Part shown: one piece after another, positions 9,463 to 18,487 of the stretch | Position numbering within the stretch: the first letter of the stretch is position 1 | How the letters are laid out: the number at the start of each line of letters is the position of its first letter | From: an uncultured Tenacibaculum sp. | GTDB taxonomy: Bacteria > Bacteroidota > Bacteroidia > Flavobacteriales > Flavobacteriaceae | Reading direction: 5' to 3' | NCBI RefSeq assembly: GCF_947504135.1 | Contig: NZ_CANNGG010000002.1 | Coordinates: 310,001 to 374,000, forward strand | DNA: 64,000 nucleotides | Translations under genes and position numbers: made by a program | The notes under the pieces: generated by a model | Told to the model about the DNA's origin: nothing | The model's input: the letters and a program-made list of their open reading frames with translations, nothing else | Databases searched by the model: none

Positions 9463-10083
9463 ATGGCACAATTTATAAAACTGTATAATGACAACCCCAA
9501 TCCAAAAGAGATTGAAAAAATTGTAAAAGTTTTACAAAACGGTGGGTTGATTATCTATCCAACCGATACTGTTTATGGTTTAGGCTGTGATATTACCAAT
9601 ACTAAAGCACTAGAAAAAGTAGCAAGAATAAAAAAAGTAAAGCCAGAAAAAGCCAACTTCTCGTTTGTTTGTAACGACTTAAGCCATTTATCTGATTACG
9701 TAAAGCAAATAGATACTGCAACTTATAAAATTTTAAAAAGAGCTTTACCAGGTCCATATACTTTTGTATTACCTGGTAGTAATTCACTACCAAAAGCTTA
9801 TAAAAAACGAAAAACAGTAGGTATTCGTGTACCTGATAATAATATAGCAAGAGCTATTGTAGAAGCTTTAGGAAACCCGATTGTATCTACATCTATTTAC
9901 GATGAAGACGAAGTATTAGAATATACAACCGATCCTGAATTAATCTTCGAGAAATGGCAGAATATTGTTGATGTTGTGGTTGATGGAGGGTATGGAGATA
10001 ACCATGCATCTACTGTAATCGATTTAACAACCGATGAACCAGAAGTAATTCGTGAAGGAAAAGGAAGCTTAGATATTTTGTAA
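9463..10083 (+). CDS. L-threonylcarbamoyladenylate synthase (Sua5/YciO/YrdC family)
   Basis: IIYPTDTVYGLGCD, RALPGPYTFVLPG, VGIRVPDN. Confidence 0.92.
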   Translation: MAQFIKLYNDNPNPKEIEKIVKVLQNGGLIIYPTDTVYGLGCDITNTKALEKVARIKKVKPEKANFSFVCNDLSHLSDYVKQIDTATYKILKRALPGPYTFVLPGSNSLPKAYKKRKTVGIRVPDNNIARAIVEALGNPIVSTSIYDEDEVLEYTTDPELIFEKWQNIVDVVVDGGYGDNHASTVIDLTTDEPEVIREGKGSLDIL

Positions 10084-10084
10084 A

Positions 10085-10666
10085 ATGAAAAGAAAAGGTT
10101 TTGTGTTATTCTTCTTCTTAGTGTGGATAAATTGCAATTCACAAGAGTTATTAGAGGGACAAAAGCTATGGAGTAATGATAACAAATTAACGGTTAACGA
10201 TTATAAATTAAAGAAACATGATGTTTACAATGAGTTGATTGTTAGTCAGTTCTTGATTTCACATCAAGTTAATGGATTCGATTTTTTTAAGAAGAATTTT
10301 AATAATAGAGTTTTAAATATTTTTGTGGGAAACGCTTCTTGGATTGATATAAATAATATTTCAAATATTAACAAACAGCTAGCATTTCAGCAACTTCAAT
10401 TTGATTTAGCAGAAATTTGTACTAGGCATTTTAGGAAAAGATTATTGTTGAATAAAAGAAAAATAGCAAAAGGCTTTACAGTTGTTAATAAAATTAGTAA
10501 TGAAATAATTGCTGAGTTTTCATCTAGAAGATTAAAACTTGTGAATGAAACAAAGGGAGGTAAAGATGAAAAGAAAGTTAAAGAATGGAGAGAAAAAATA
10601 AAAAAAGAATTGGAAGACCTGAACGAGTTTAGGTTTGAAAATAAAAAAAGAATAAAGCTTAAGTAA
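10085..10666 (+). CDS. Hypothetical secreted protein
   Basis: 193-aa ORF with N-terminal signal-like segment, start 1 nt after the upstream stop. Confidence 0.7.
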   Translation: MKRKGFVLFFFLVWINCNSQELLEGQKLWSNDNKLTVNDYKLKKHDVYNELIVSQFLISHQVNGFDFFKKNFNNRVLNIFVGNASWIDINNISNINKQLAFQQLQFDLAEICTRHFRKRLLLNKRKIAKGFTVVNKISNEIIAEFSSRRLKLVNETKGGKDEKKVKEWREKIKKELEDLNEFRFENKKRIKLK

Positions 10667-11668
10667 CTATTTTTTTAACATATTGAATTTTTTTCTTCCT
10701 TTAGTGTAATACTGCCAAACTATAGACTTGTGTTCGTAGTAATTCGATTTTTTAGGAGATTCTTTTCTTTTTTTTATGAACTTAAAAAGGTGCGCATAAA
10801 AACTAAAATGAGCTTTTAAAATAGCAAACAAATGATTAGGTTTTCCTTCTAATAAAAATTTAAGGCTTGCTAAACCGTCTAAGATCAAACGAGAAAAAAT
10901 GATTGGAAACAATTTCGTAGAAGGTAAGTTCTTAACCAAGTTGAGTAAACTATTCCTAAAATTTAAAAACGTTTTTCTAGGATTTAAAGTATCCAATGTA
11001 GCACCACCAACATGATATACAGTGGATGCTCCTACATATTTTATAGTATGCCCACTATTTTTAGCACGCCAACACAAATCAATCTCTTCCTGATGTGCAA
11101 AAAAATCTTCATCAAAACCTTGTAGTTGATGAAAAACTCCAGAGCGGATAAAAAAACAAGCACCAGATGCCCAAAAAATTTCGGTAGTATCGTTAAACTG
11201 TCCGTTATCTGTTTCCAAGTCGCTAAACAAACGACCGCGACAATACGGATATCCAAAAGCATCAATAAAACCACCACCTGCACCAGCATATTCAAACTTA
11301 GATTTGTCTTTAAAGTCTAAAATCTTCGGTTGGATAATCGCCGTATTAGGTTCCTTTTTAAAAGTATCAATAATGGGAGTTAACCAGTTCTTGGTAACCT
11401 CAATGTCAGAATTTACTAAACAATATACATCTGCATCAATATGCTGTAAGGCATCGTTGTAACCTTTTGCATAACCGCTATTTTCTGAGTTCTGTACAAT
11501 TTTTACAGTAGGAAAATGTTGCTCTACAAATGCAATAGAGTCATCTGTAGAAGCATTGTCTGCGACATACACTTCCGCTTCTTCAGAACTAAAATTAACG
11601 ACAGAAGGTAAAAACTGCTCAAGCAATTTTTTTCCGTTCCAGTTTAATATGACGATAGCTGTTTTCAA
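10667..11668 (-). CDS. Glycosyltransferase family 2
   Basis: VILNWNGKKLLEQFLPSV, VADNASTDDS, VNSDIEV, GFDEDFFAHQEEIDLCWR. Confidence 0.93.
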   Translation of the reverse strand: MKTAIVILNWNGKKLLEQFLPSVVNFSSEEAEVYVADNASTDDSIAFVEQHFPTVKIVQNSENSGYAKGYNDALQHIDADVYCLVNSDIEVTKNWLTPIIDTFKKEPNTAIIQPKILDFKDKSKFEYAGAGGGFIDAFGYPYCRGRLFSDLETDNGQFNDTTEIFWASGACFFIRSGVFHQLQGFDEDFFAHQEEIDLCWRAKNSGHTIKYVGASTVYHVGGATLDTLNPRKTFLNFRNSLLNLVKNLPSTKLFPIIFSRLILDGLASLKFLLEGKPNHLFAILKAHFSFYAHLFKFIKKRKESPKKSNYYEHKSIVWQYYTKGRKKFNMLKK

Positions 11669-11730
11669 GACGGCAAATTTACAGTTTATAAATGAAATTC
11701 TAGTTAAAAAGCATGAGTCATTCTGTGTTT

Positions 11731-11769
11731 CGTCATTCCGAACGAGGTATGATGAGGAATCTCATAAGT
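11731..11769. repeat. Dispersed CGTCATTCCGA... repeat, copy A
   Basis: cgtcattccgaacgaggtatgatgaggaatctcataag; matches copies B-D. Confidence 0.7.
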
Positions 11770-11844
11770 TAAGTAATTCTCATGTTTAAGACTTCGTCTT
11801 CCATTTTGGTAGTGAAGCAATTTTTCGGTTTGAAATAAAGGTAT

Positions 11845-12288
11845 TTACTTGTACTCAGGAATATCTCTTAAAAACACATAGGTTTCGTTCTCTTTATCGA
11901 GCATACAAAAAAAGTGTTGTAGTCCGTTGGTTACGATGAGGTAATCAGCATCAAGCTTTAAGTTATAACGAGCAATCTGATCAAAGGTATCTTGGTTAAT
12001 TTTTATATGTGGTGCTTTACATTCTACAATAATATTCGGATGTCCGTCAGAAGTAAAAACCACAATATCGGTACGTTTTTTAAGGTTGTTGATAACCAAT
12101 TGTTTTTCAATAGCGATTAATGAAACAGGGTAGTTTCTCTCTTGAATTAACCATTGCACAAAATGTTGGCGTACCCATTCCTCGGGAGTTAACACCACAT
12201 ATTTTTTTCTCAAATTATCAAAAATAAGCGTCTTATTTTCGTTACTTTTGAGCTTGAATGTGTAGCTAGGAAGGTTGAGCTTTTGCAT
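11845..12288 (-). CDS. Stand-alone type I restriction HsdR-N-like (PD-(D/E)XK) protein
   Basis: RKKYVVLTPEEWVRQHFVQWL...KRTDIVVF...PNIIVECKAP nuclease-type motif. Confidence 0.85.
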   Translation of the reverse strand: MQKLNLPSYTFKLKSNENKTLIFDNLRKKYVVLTPEEWVRQHFVQWLIQERNYPVSLIAIEKQLVINNLKKRTDIVVFTSDGHPNIIVECKAPHIKINQDTFDQIARYNLKLDADYLIVTNGLQHFFCMLDKENETYVFLRDIPEYK

Positions 12289-12319
12289 AACTCAAAAATA
12301 ATTATTTAAATTTATTAAA

Positions 12320-12769
12320 GTGCGATTTAACTTTTTCATTTTATTATTTTTAGTAGTAACTCAACTACAAGCTCAAGACTTTTATAAAACCCCATCAGGT
12401 AAAAAGTTTCATACAGCTACTTGTAGAATGGTAGAGAATGTATCGAAAAAGGTAAATGAAGATGAAATTAACGCTTATGGCTTAACTGCTTGTAAAATTT
12501 GTAAACCTTCTTATGTGGGAAGAACAGCTGGTTTTACGAATAAATCTGTAGGAAAATCTTATACGGTAAGATGTAAAGGGGTTACGAAAAAGGGAACACG
12601 GTGTAAGCATCAAACAAAGCTAGCAAACGGATTTTGTTATCAACATACTAAACAATCAAATACTAAAAGTACAAAATCGTATAGTTCAACTTGTGGAGCA
12701 AGAACAAAATCTGGTGGTTCTTGTAAAAGAAAAGTAAAAGGAGGAGTACGATGTTATCAACATCGTTAA
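12320..12769 (+). CDS. Secreted Cys-rich protein with two C..TK.G..C..CYQH motifs (DUF5763-like), GTG start
   Basis: CKGVTKKGTRCKHQTKLANGFCYQH and CGARTKSGGSCKRKVKGGVRCYQH; signal peptide. Confidence 0.75.
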   Translation: MRFNFFILLFLVVTQLQAQDFYKTPSGKKFHTATCRMVENVSKKVNEDEINAYGLTACKICKPSYVGRTAGFTNKSVGKSYTVRCKGVTKKGTRCKHQTKLANGFCYQHTKQSNTKSTKSYSSTCGARTKSGGSCKRKVKGGVRCYQHR

Positions 12770-12789
12770 AAATAGAATAAATAACACTT

Positions 12790-12817
12790 CCTCTCCTTCG
12801 GAGAGGACTGAGGAGAG
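12790..12817. repeat. CTCTCC-TTCG-GGAGAG-type hairpin element
   Basis: CCTCTCCTTCGGAGAGGACTGAGGAGAG directly 5' of holA. Confidence 0.6.
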
Positions 12818-12822
12818 TCTTT

Positions 12823-13824
12823 ATGAACGAAATTAAATCTATCATATCCGATATAAAAGGAGGTAACATCAAACCCATTTATTTTTTAATGGGAGAAGAA
12901 CCGTATTACATTGATAAAATTTCAGATTATATTGAAGACAATGTGTTAGATGAATCTGAAAAAGGATTCAATCAAGTAGTTATGTACGGTCGTGATGTGT
13001 CGATAGAAGAAATTGTATCGTCGGCAAAACGTTTTCCGATGATGGCAGAAAAACAGGTGATTATTGTTAAAGAAGCGCAAGATTTAAGCCGTACGATTGA
13101 TAAAATAGAGTCGTATGCTGCCAATCCGCAACCGACTACCGTATTGGTGTTTAACTACAAATATAAAAAGCTCGATAAACGTAAAAAGGCGTACAAAGCC
13201 ATTGCTAAAAGCGGACTTATTTACGAGAGTAAAAAACTATACGATAATCAAGTAGCCGATTGGATTCGTCAGGTTTTGGGAGGAAAGAAGTTTAATATCG
13301 AGCCAAAAGCAGCTCAAATGTTGGTAGAGTTTTTAGGAACTGATCTGAGCAAGATTAGTAACGAACTTGATAAATTAACTTCAGTATTACCTGCAGAAAC
13401 TATTATTAGCGATAAGCATATTGAAGAAAATATCGGTATTTCTAAAGATTTTAACAATTTTGAGTTGCGTAAAGCAGTAGGGCAGCGTGATGTGGTAAAA
13501 GCGAACAGGATTATCAATTATTTTGCTCAAAACCCTAAGAATAATCCGTTAGTAATGACAATTTCCTTGCTAAATAGTTTTTTTACACAGTTATTGATGT
13601 ACCACGGATTAAAAGATAAATCGAAAGCTTCGGTTGCTAAAAACTTAGGGGTAAACCCTTATTTTGTAGACGACTACGTAAACGCAGCTCGCAACTACCC
13701 GATGCGAAAAGTATCGCAAATTATAGCCTTATTACGTGATGCCGATGTAAAAAGCAAAGGAGTTGGTGCTAACCAAACCCATGCTGATATTTTAAAAGAA
13801 TTGTTGTTTAAGATTTTGCATTAA
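12823..13824 (+). CDS. holA: DNA polymerase III subunit delta
   Basis: IKPIYFLMGEEPYYIDKISDYIE; KSKGVGA.THADILKELLFKIL C-terminus. Confidence 0.92.
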   Translation: MNEIKSIISDIKGGNIKPIYFLMGEEPYYIDKISDYIEDNVLDESEKGFNQVVMYGRDVSIEEIVSSAKRFPMMAEKQVIIVKEAQDLSRTIDKIESYAANPQPTTVLVFNYKYKKLDKRKKAYKAIAKSGLIYESKKLYDNQVADWIRQVLGGKKFNIEPKAAQMLVEFLGTDLSKISNELDKLTSVLPAETIISDKHIEENIGISKDFNNFELRKAVGQRDVVKANRIINYFAQNPKNNPLVMTISLLNSFFTQLLMYHGLKDKSKASVAKNLGVNPYFVDDYVNAARNYPMRKVSQIIALLRDADVKSKGVGANQTHADILKELLFKILH

Positions 13825-13918
13825 CAAATTTAGTCGCTTTTTTAAAAAATAAGTATGAGAGAATAATTCGATTCTTCTTTAATGACTTTTAATAGTTGTT
13901 AGCTATAAGAATAAGACT

Positions 13919-14908
13919 TTATTTTTCAATTACATCTTTGAACATTTTTGTATTTAAGGCAACAAAAATATTTTGACTTGCTTTTTCGATTTCTTCTTTA
14001 GGTAACTTAGTTTTCTTTAAAAAATAATTTATCATTTTTCTTTTTGTCCTATTGTTTTTATAACCGATTCTTGGAGAAATAACTTCTTCTCCTTTTGTAA
14101 AAATGATTATTGGAAAATTATTATTTCTTAATTTATCTCCGATTAACTCCCACCACATATTGTCAGAGTCTCCAAAAGAAGTTCCAAAAATACAAATGAG
14201 GCTAGCTTCTTTAATTTTTGATTTGAATAGATTATCTATAGTGTGTCCGTAAGCTAAATTACATTTCTCTTTTACTATAGCTTCTAAAACATCAAGGTTT
14301 TGGTGAAATTTTTTGTTTTTAAGCTGAGAAACATCATTAACACCTAAAACCATTCTATTGTCTATAAAACCGTGAATATGTTCTACTCCTCGCAATGTAA
14401 CAGGGACATTATCTCTAATATGATGCCCTATAGAAATATTTTTCTTTTCTTCAATTATTTTCTCAATAATGGTTGTGTAATTGAATGTAAAGATGTCAAC
14501 TATCCAAGTGCTGTTTGAATAGCTATTTTTGAATGTTTTAATTTTATTATTGTCAGCAGTAGGAAGGTATACTTCTGGCTTGACTAGGTTTTCAAAGAAT
14601 TTTTCTTTATTTATAGTTGAAAAGTCAAATTTTGATTCCTCTTTTTTTAAATATTCGGCAAGTTGTTCTCCAATATCTTCAAAAACTTCATCAAAATCAT
14701 CAATAGTTTCAAATTCTTCTGTATACTGTCCTAAAGCCAATTCTAAATCAGACCAATTTTTATAATTATTAGAAATATTGTTTTTTAAATTATTAATATT
14801 GTCACTAGACGATTCGATGCTCTTGTAAAAGTCGTAAAAATCTTTATAACTTGTGTTTAAATCAAGATTCAAGTCAAATCCATTTCCTATTATATGTAGT
14901 ATTTTCAA
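13919..14908 (-). CDS. AbiH-family abortive-infection protein
   Basis: MKILHIIGNGFDLNLDLNTSYKDFYDF; FTFNYTTIIE; HGFIDN; IFGTSFGDSDNMWWELIGD. Confidence 0.88.
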   Translation of the reverse strand: MKILHIIGNGFDLNLDLNTSYKDFYDFYKSIESSSDNINNLKNNISNNYKNWSDLELALGQYTEEFETIDDFDEVFEDIGEQLAEYLKKEESKFDFSTINKEKFFENLVKPEVYLPTADNNKIKTFKNSYSNSTWIVDIFTFNYTTIIEKIIEEKKNISIGHHIRDNVPVTLRGVEHIHGFIDNRMVLGVNDVSQLKNKKFHQNLDVLEAIVKEKCNLAYGHTIDNLFKSKIKEASLICIFGTSFGDSDNMWWELIGDKLRNNNFPIIIFTKGEEVISPRIGYKNNRTKRKMINYFLKKTKLPKEEIEKASQNIFVALNTKMFKDVIEK

Positions 14909-14924
14909 TATATTTTCTACTTTG

Positions 14925-15542
14925 TTATATATTTTCGAGTTTGGTTTTTTCTTTCCATGAAATATACTTATTGGTGTATTTTTCTCCTAGTCTGTCTATT
15001 GTTCCAATATTATTTTCTAATAATAATTTTACAGTACTCCATTTATTTTTTTCTGCTGCCCAATAAACAGCTCTTTCTGAACCATTGTCGTAATCTTGAA
15101 TGTCATTGTCAATTAAAAATTGTAATAATTCAATTTTACCTGTGCTAGCAGCACTACAAAAAATTCCATTAAAATCTTCAAAATAACCGAGTATTAATTC
15201 CATTATTTCTATGTTTCCTTTTGAAGCAGTCCATTGTATCGCAGATGTTTCATTCTTATATTCGTCAGAATTATTAATTAAATATTTGACTAAATTTAAA
15301 TCTTCTGCATCACAAGTATAAGCTAGTAGCATTTTTTTTGCCGCTGATTTATGTGAAATTCCATTTTCGAGAAAATAGATAATAATTTCACTATAATTTT
15401 TTCTGCCCACTATATCAATACACCAATCATCTTGTATGTGGATATTAACTCCATATTTTATACAAGTTTTTATGTTTCTGAAGTTTCCTTCAAAACATGA
15501 TTCTATAAAACTTTTTTCTTGATCTGTCATAATTAAATACAA
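14925..15542 (-). CDS. Ankyrin-repeat protein
   Basis: Repeats such as SAIQWTASKGNIEIMELILGYFEDF, FCSAASTGKIELLQFLIDNDI, RAVYWAAEKNKWSTVKLLLENNI. Confidence 0.8.
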   Translation of the reverse strand: MYLIMTDQEKSFIESCFEGNFRNIKTCIKYGVNIHIQDDWCIDIVGRKNYSEIIIYFLENGISHKSAAKKMLLAYTCDAEDLNLVKYLINNSDEYKNETSAIQWTASKGNIEIMELILGYFEDFNGIFCSAASTGKIELLQFLIDNDIQDYDNGSERAVYWAAEKNKWSTVKLLLENNIGTIDRLGEKYTNKYISWKEKTKLENI

Positions 15543-15714
15543 CTAGTTTATATACATCATAAAATCACTAAAACTTTCTTTTTAAGGACGGCTCATAGGA
15601 GATTTTAGCAATTTTTTGTTCTCTCAAATATAACAAAATTAACTACTGTATAAATGAAAGTTTTTGCCAACTTATTAACCGTTTTTGTTAATTTCGTCGC
15701 TTAAAATTATTTGT

Positions 15715-17346
15715 ATGATTACGGTAGATCAATTAACGGTTGAGTTTAGTGGTAACACCTTGTTTAGCGACGTTTCGTTTGTAATTAATGAAAACGATAA
15801 AATTGCTTTAATGGGTAAAAATGGGGCAGGAAAATCCACTATGATGAAAATTATTGCGGGAGTTTCTAATCCTACCAAAGGAGGTGTTCGTAGTCCGAAA
15901 GATACTGTAATCGCTTATTTACCGCAGCATTTGTTAATGGAAGACAATTGCACGGTAAAAGAAGAGGCTTCTAAAGCTTTTGAATCGGTTTTTGCGATGA
16001 AAGCTGAAATGGAAGATCTCAACAAACAATTAGAAACCCGTACCGATTACGAATCGGATGATTATATGAAAATCATCGAGCGTGTATCGGATTTAGGTGA
16101 AAAATTCTACGCGTTAGAGGAAGTAAACTACGAAGCAGAAGTAGAAAAAGCCTTAAAAGGGTTAGGATTTAAGCAAGAAGATTTTGAGAGAGCAACCTCT
16201 GAGTTTAGTGGGGGTTGGCGTATGCGTATTGAGTTGGCGAAAATCTTACTACAAAAACCCGATTTAATTTTATTAGACGAGCCTACCAACCACGTAGATA
16301 TCGAGTCGGTAATTTGGTTGGAAAACTTCTTATTAAACAAAGCCAAAGCGGTAGTGGTAATTTCGCACGATAAAGCCTTTATCGATAATATTACCAACCG
16401 AACCATTGAGGTAACGATGGGAACCATTCACGATTACAAGGCGAACTATTCGCACTATTTAGAGTTGCGTAAAGAGCGTCGTGCACATCAGTTAAAAGCG
16501 TATCAAGAACAACAAAAGTTTATTGCCGATACCAAAGCGTTTATCGAGCGTTTTAAAGGAACCTATTCAAAAACAAACCAAGTAGCTTCGCGTGAGCGTA
16601 TGTTAGAAAAATTGGTTCCTGTAGAAATTGATGAAGTAGATACTTCAGCATTAAAACTGCGTTTTCCGCCTTCACCACGTTCGGGAGATTATCCTGTAAA
16701 AGTGGAAGGATTGACCAAGAAATATGATGATTTAACCGTGTTTAAAGACGCGAGTTTTTCCATAGCTCGTGGTGAAAAAGTATCGTTTGTAGGAAGAAAC
16801 GGAGAAGGAAAATCAACCATGATTAAAGCAATTATGGGAGAAATTGATTTTGAAGGAGAGTGTGGTTTAGGGCACAACGCTAAAGTGGGATACTTTGCAC
16901 AAAATCAAGCTTCGCTGTTAGATCCTGAATTAACAATTTTCCAAACCGTAGATGAGGTTGCTGAAGGAGATATCCGAACGCAAATCAAAAATATATTAGG
17001 ACGTTTTATGTTCTCGGGAGATGATTTAGAAAAGAAAGTAAAAGTACTTTCTGGAGGAGAGAAAACACGTTTGGCAATGGTAAAACTGTTGTTAGAACCT
17101 GTAAACGTGTTGATTTTAGATGAGCCTACGAACCATTTAGATTTAAAATCAAAAGAGGTTATTAAAGAAGCCTTATTACACTTCGACGGAACCTTAATTT
17201 TAGTATCACACGACCGTGATTTCTTACAAGGATTATCTCAAAAAGTATTTGAATTTAAAGACCAACGTGTTATAGAACACTTTGAAACGATTGATGCTTT
17301 TTTAGGGCGTAACAATATCAAAGCGTTAAAGGAGATAGATTTATAA
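15715..17346 (+). CDS. ABC-F family ATPase
   Basis: Two NBDs: GKNGAGKST / GRNGEGKST, two LLLDEPTNH-type Walker B motifs, no TM; start at internal ATG 15715. Confidence 0.93.
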   Translation: MITVDQLTVEFSGNTLFSDVSFVINENDKIALMGKNGAGKSTMMKIIAGVSNPTKGGVRSPKDTVIAYLPQHLLMEDNCTVKEEASKAFESVFAMKAEMEDLNKQLETRTDYESDDYMKIIERVSDLGEKFYALEEVNYEAEVEKALKGLGFKQEDFERATSEFSGGWRMRIELAKILLQKPDLILLDEPTNHVDIESVIWLENFLLNKAKAVVVISHDKAFIDNITNRTIEVTMGTIHDYKANYSHYLELRKERRAHQLKAYQEQQKFIADTKAFIERFKGTYSKTNQVASRERMLEKLVPVEIDEVDTSALKLRFPPSPRSGDYPVKVEGLTKKYDDLTVFKDASFSIARGEKVSFVGRNGEGKSTMIKAIMGEIDFEGECGLGHNAKVGYFAQNQASLLDPELTIFQTVDEVAEGDIRTQIKNILGRFMFSGDDLEKKVKVLSGGEKTRLAMVKLLLEPVNVLILDEPTNHLDLKSKEVIKEALLHFDGTLILVSHDRDFLQGLSQKVFEFKDQRVIEHFETIDAFLGRNNIKALKEIDL

Positions 17347-17350
17347 AAAC

Positions 17351-17426
17351 GTCATTGCGAGTGTAACGAAGAAATCTGTTAGTCGATGGAGAGATTACTT
17401 CAGTTGTAACCTCCTTCGAAATGACG
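17351..17426. repeat. Dispersed palindromic repeat, copy B
   Basis: GTCATTGCGAGTGTAACGAAGAAATCTG...CTCCTTCGAAATGAC. Confidence 0.7.
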
Positions 17427-17440
17427 AGTAGAGGGAGCGG

Positions 17441-18311
17441 TTAGTTCACCCCACAACACTTTTTATACTTCACTCCGCTATCACAAGGACAAGGATCGTT
17501 TCTGGAAATATCAAGGCGTTTTAAATGCAGGTTCATGTCGTCCATATCTTGTTTAAAGATTTGCTCTAGCAACGTATAAAGCTCAGGGTGTTTTCTGGCT
17601 AATAACTTCGGATGCTCAAAAAAGTATTCGCTTGCTACCGAGAAAAATTCTGCTTTGTTAGTTCCGCCATACGGATTGATATCGGAAGCGTCGTTGTATA
17701 TTTCTTCAATCTTTTTTGTTGATTAAATCTACCCACGGAATGCTGTATTGTTTTTCTAATAATACATGCGGAACTCCGTCAATGTTTCCATCTAGTTTAT
17801 CAATTAAATGCACAAACTCATGGATAGCAGTGTTTTTTTTATCGGTTTCATTCTCAAAACCTAAATGTAAAGCAGGTTTCGATAAAACCATTTTTCCTTC
17901 TAAATATCCGTTACCTACCATTCCTAAAATTCTTCGGTTGTCTCCTTCGGTTTCAAAATGCTCGTTGAACATAGCAGGGTATAAAATAATTTCTTTGATA
18001 TTAGGATAACGCCATTCAGGAAAATTAAAAATAGGAATTACAGCACTAGAAGCTATCAGTAATTTATCGGTAATTGTAACCGTAACATCAACGCCAATAA
18101 CTTTATGATTTAACAAGAATTCAAAAACTTTAAACTCAAATAATTCTTTTTCATCAGGAGTGAGTGCGTTGTAAAAAGCGACTTTTTTAGTTAAAATAAC
18201 TTTCCATTTGTTTGGAAAAGGAGTTGTAGGTTGTTTCCACTTTGTTGTTGAGGTCCTTTTTTTGAATACAAGAAAAATACCTACGAGTATAATTATAGAT
18301 AAATAAGTCAT
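17441..18311 (-). pseudogene. MtfA-like (M90) zinc peptidase with C-terminal SEC-C motif, frameshifted
   Basis: Track ORF 17706..18311 carries HEFVHLIDKLDG and stops at WVDLINKKD*; another frame continues [89 protein letters not shown]. Confidence 0.85.
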
Positions 18312-18377
18312 TTAAAATAGCATTGAGACTACTAGTAATTTTTTTTTCAAATATATAAAAATAGGGTAGAGTACAAG

Positions 18378-18480
18378 CGTCATTGCTAATGGAGTGAGGC
18401 AATCTGTATATCGTGTACCGAGTAAAAGATAGCCACGTCGTTCATTTCGATTTCGCTCAATGAGCCTCCTCGCTATGACG
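18378..18480. repeat. Dispersed palindromic repeat, copy C
   Basis: CGTCATTGCTAATGGAGTGAGGCAATCTG...GAGCCTCCTCGCTATGACG. Confidence 0.7.
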
Positions 18481-18487
18481 TTTATGT

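Noticed and set aside
9602-10142. Minus-strand ORFs of 81-82 aa
   Set aside because: Antisense shadows of the Sua5/YrdC gene with unnatural composition
11845-12288. Reading it as part of a type I restriction system
   Set aside because: No HsdM, HsdS or helicase domain nearby; stand-alone domain only
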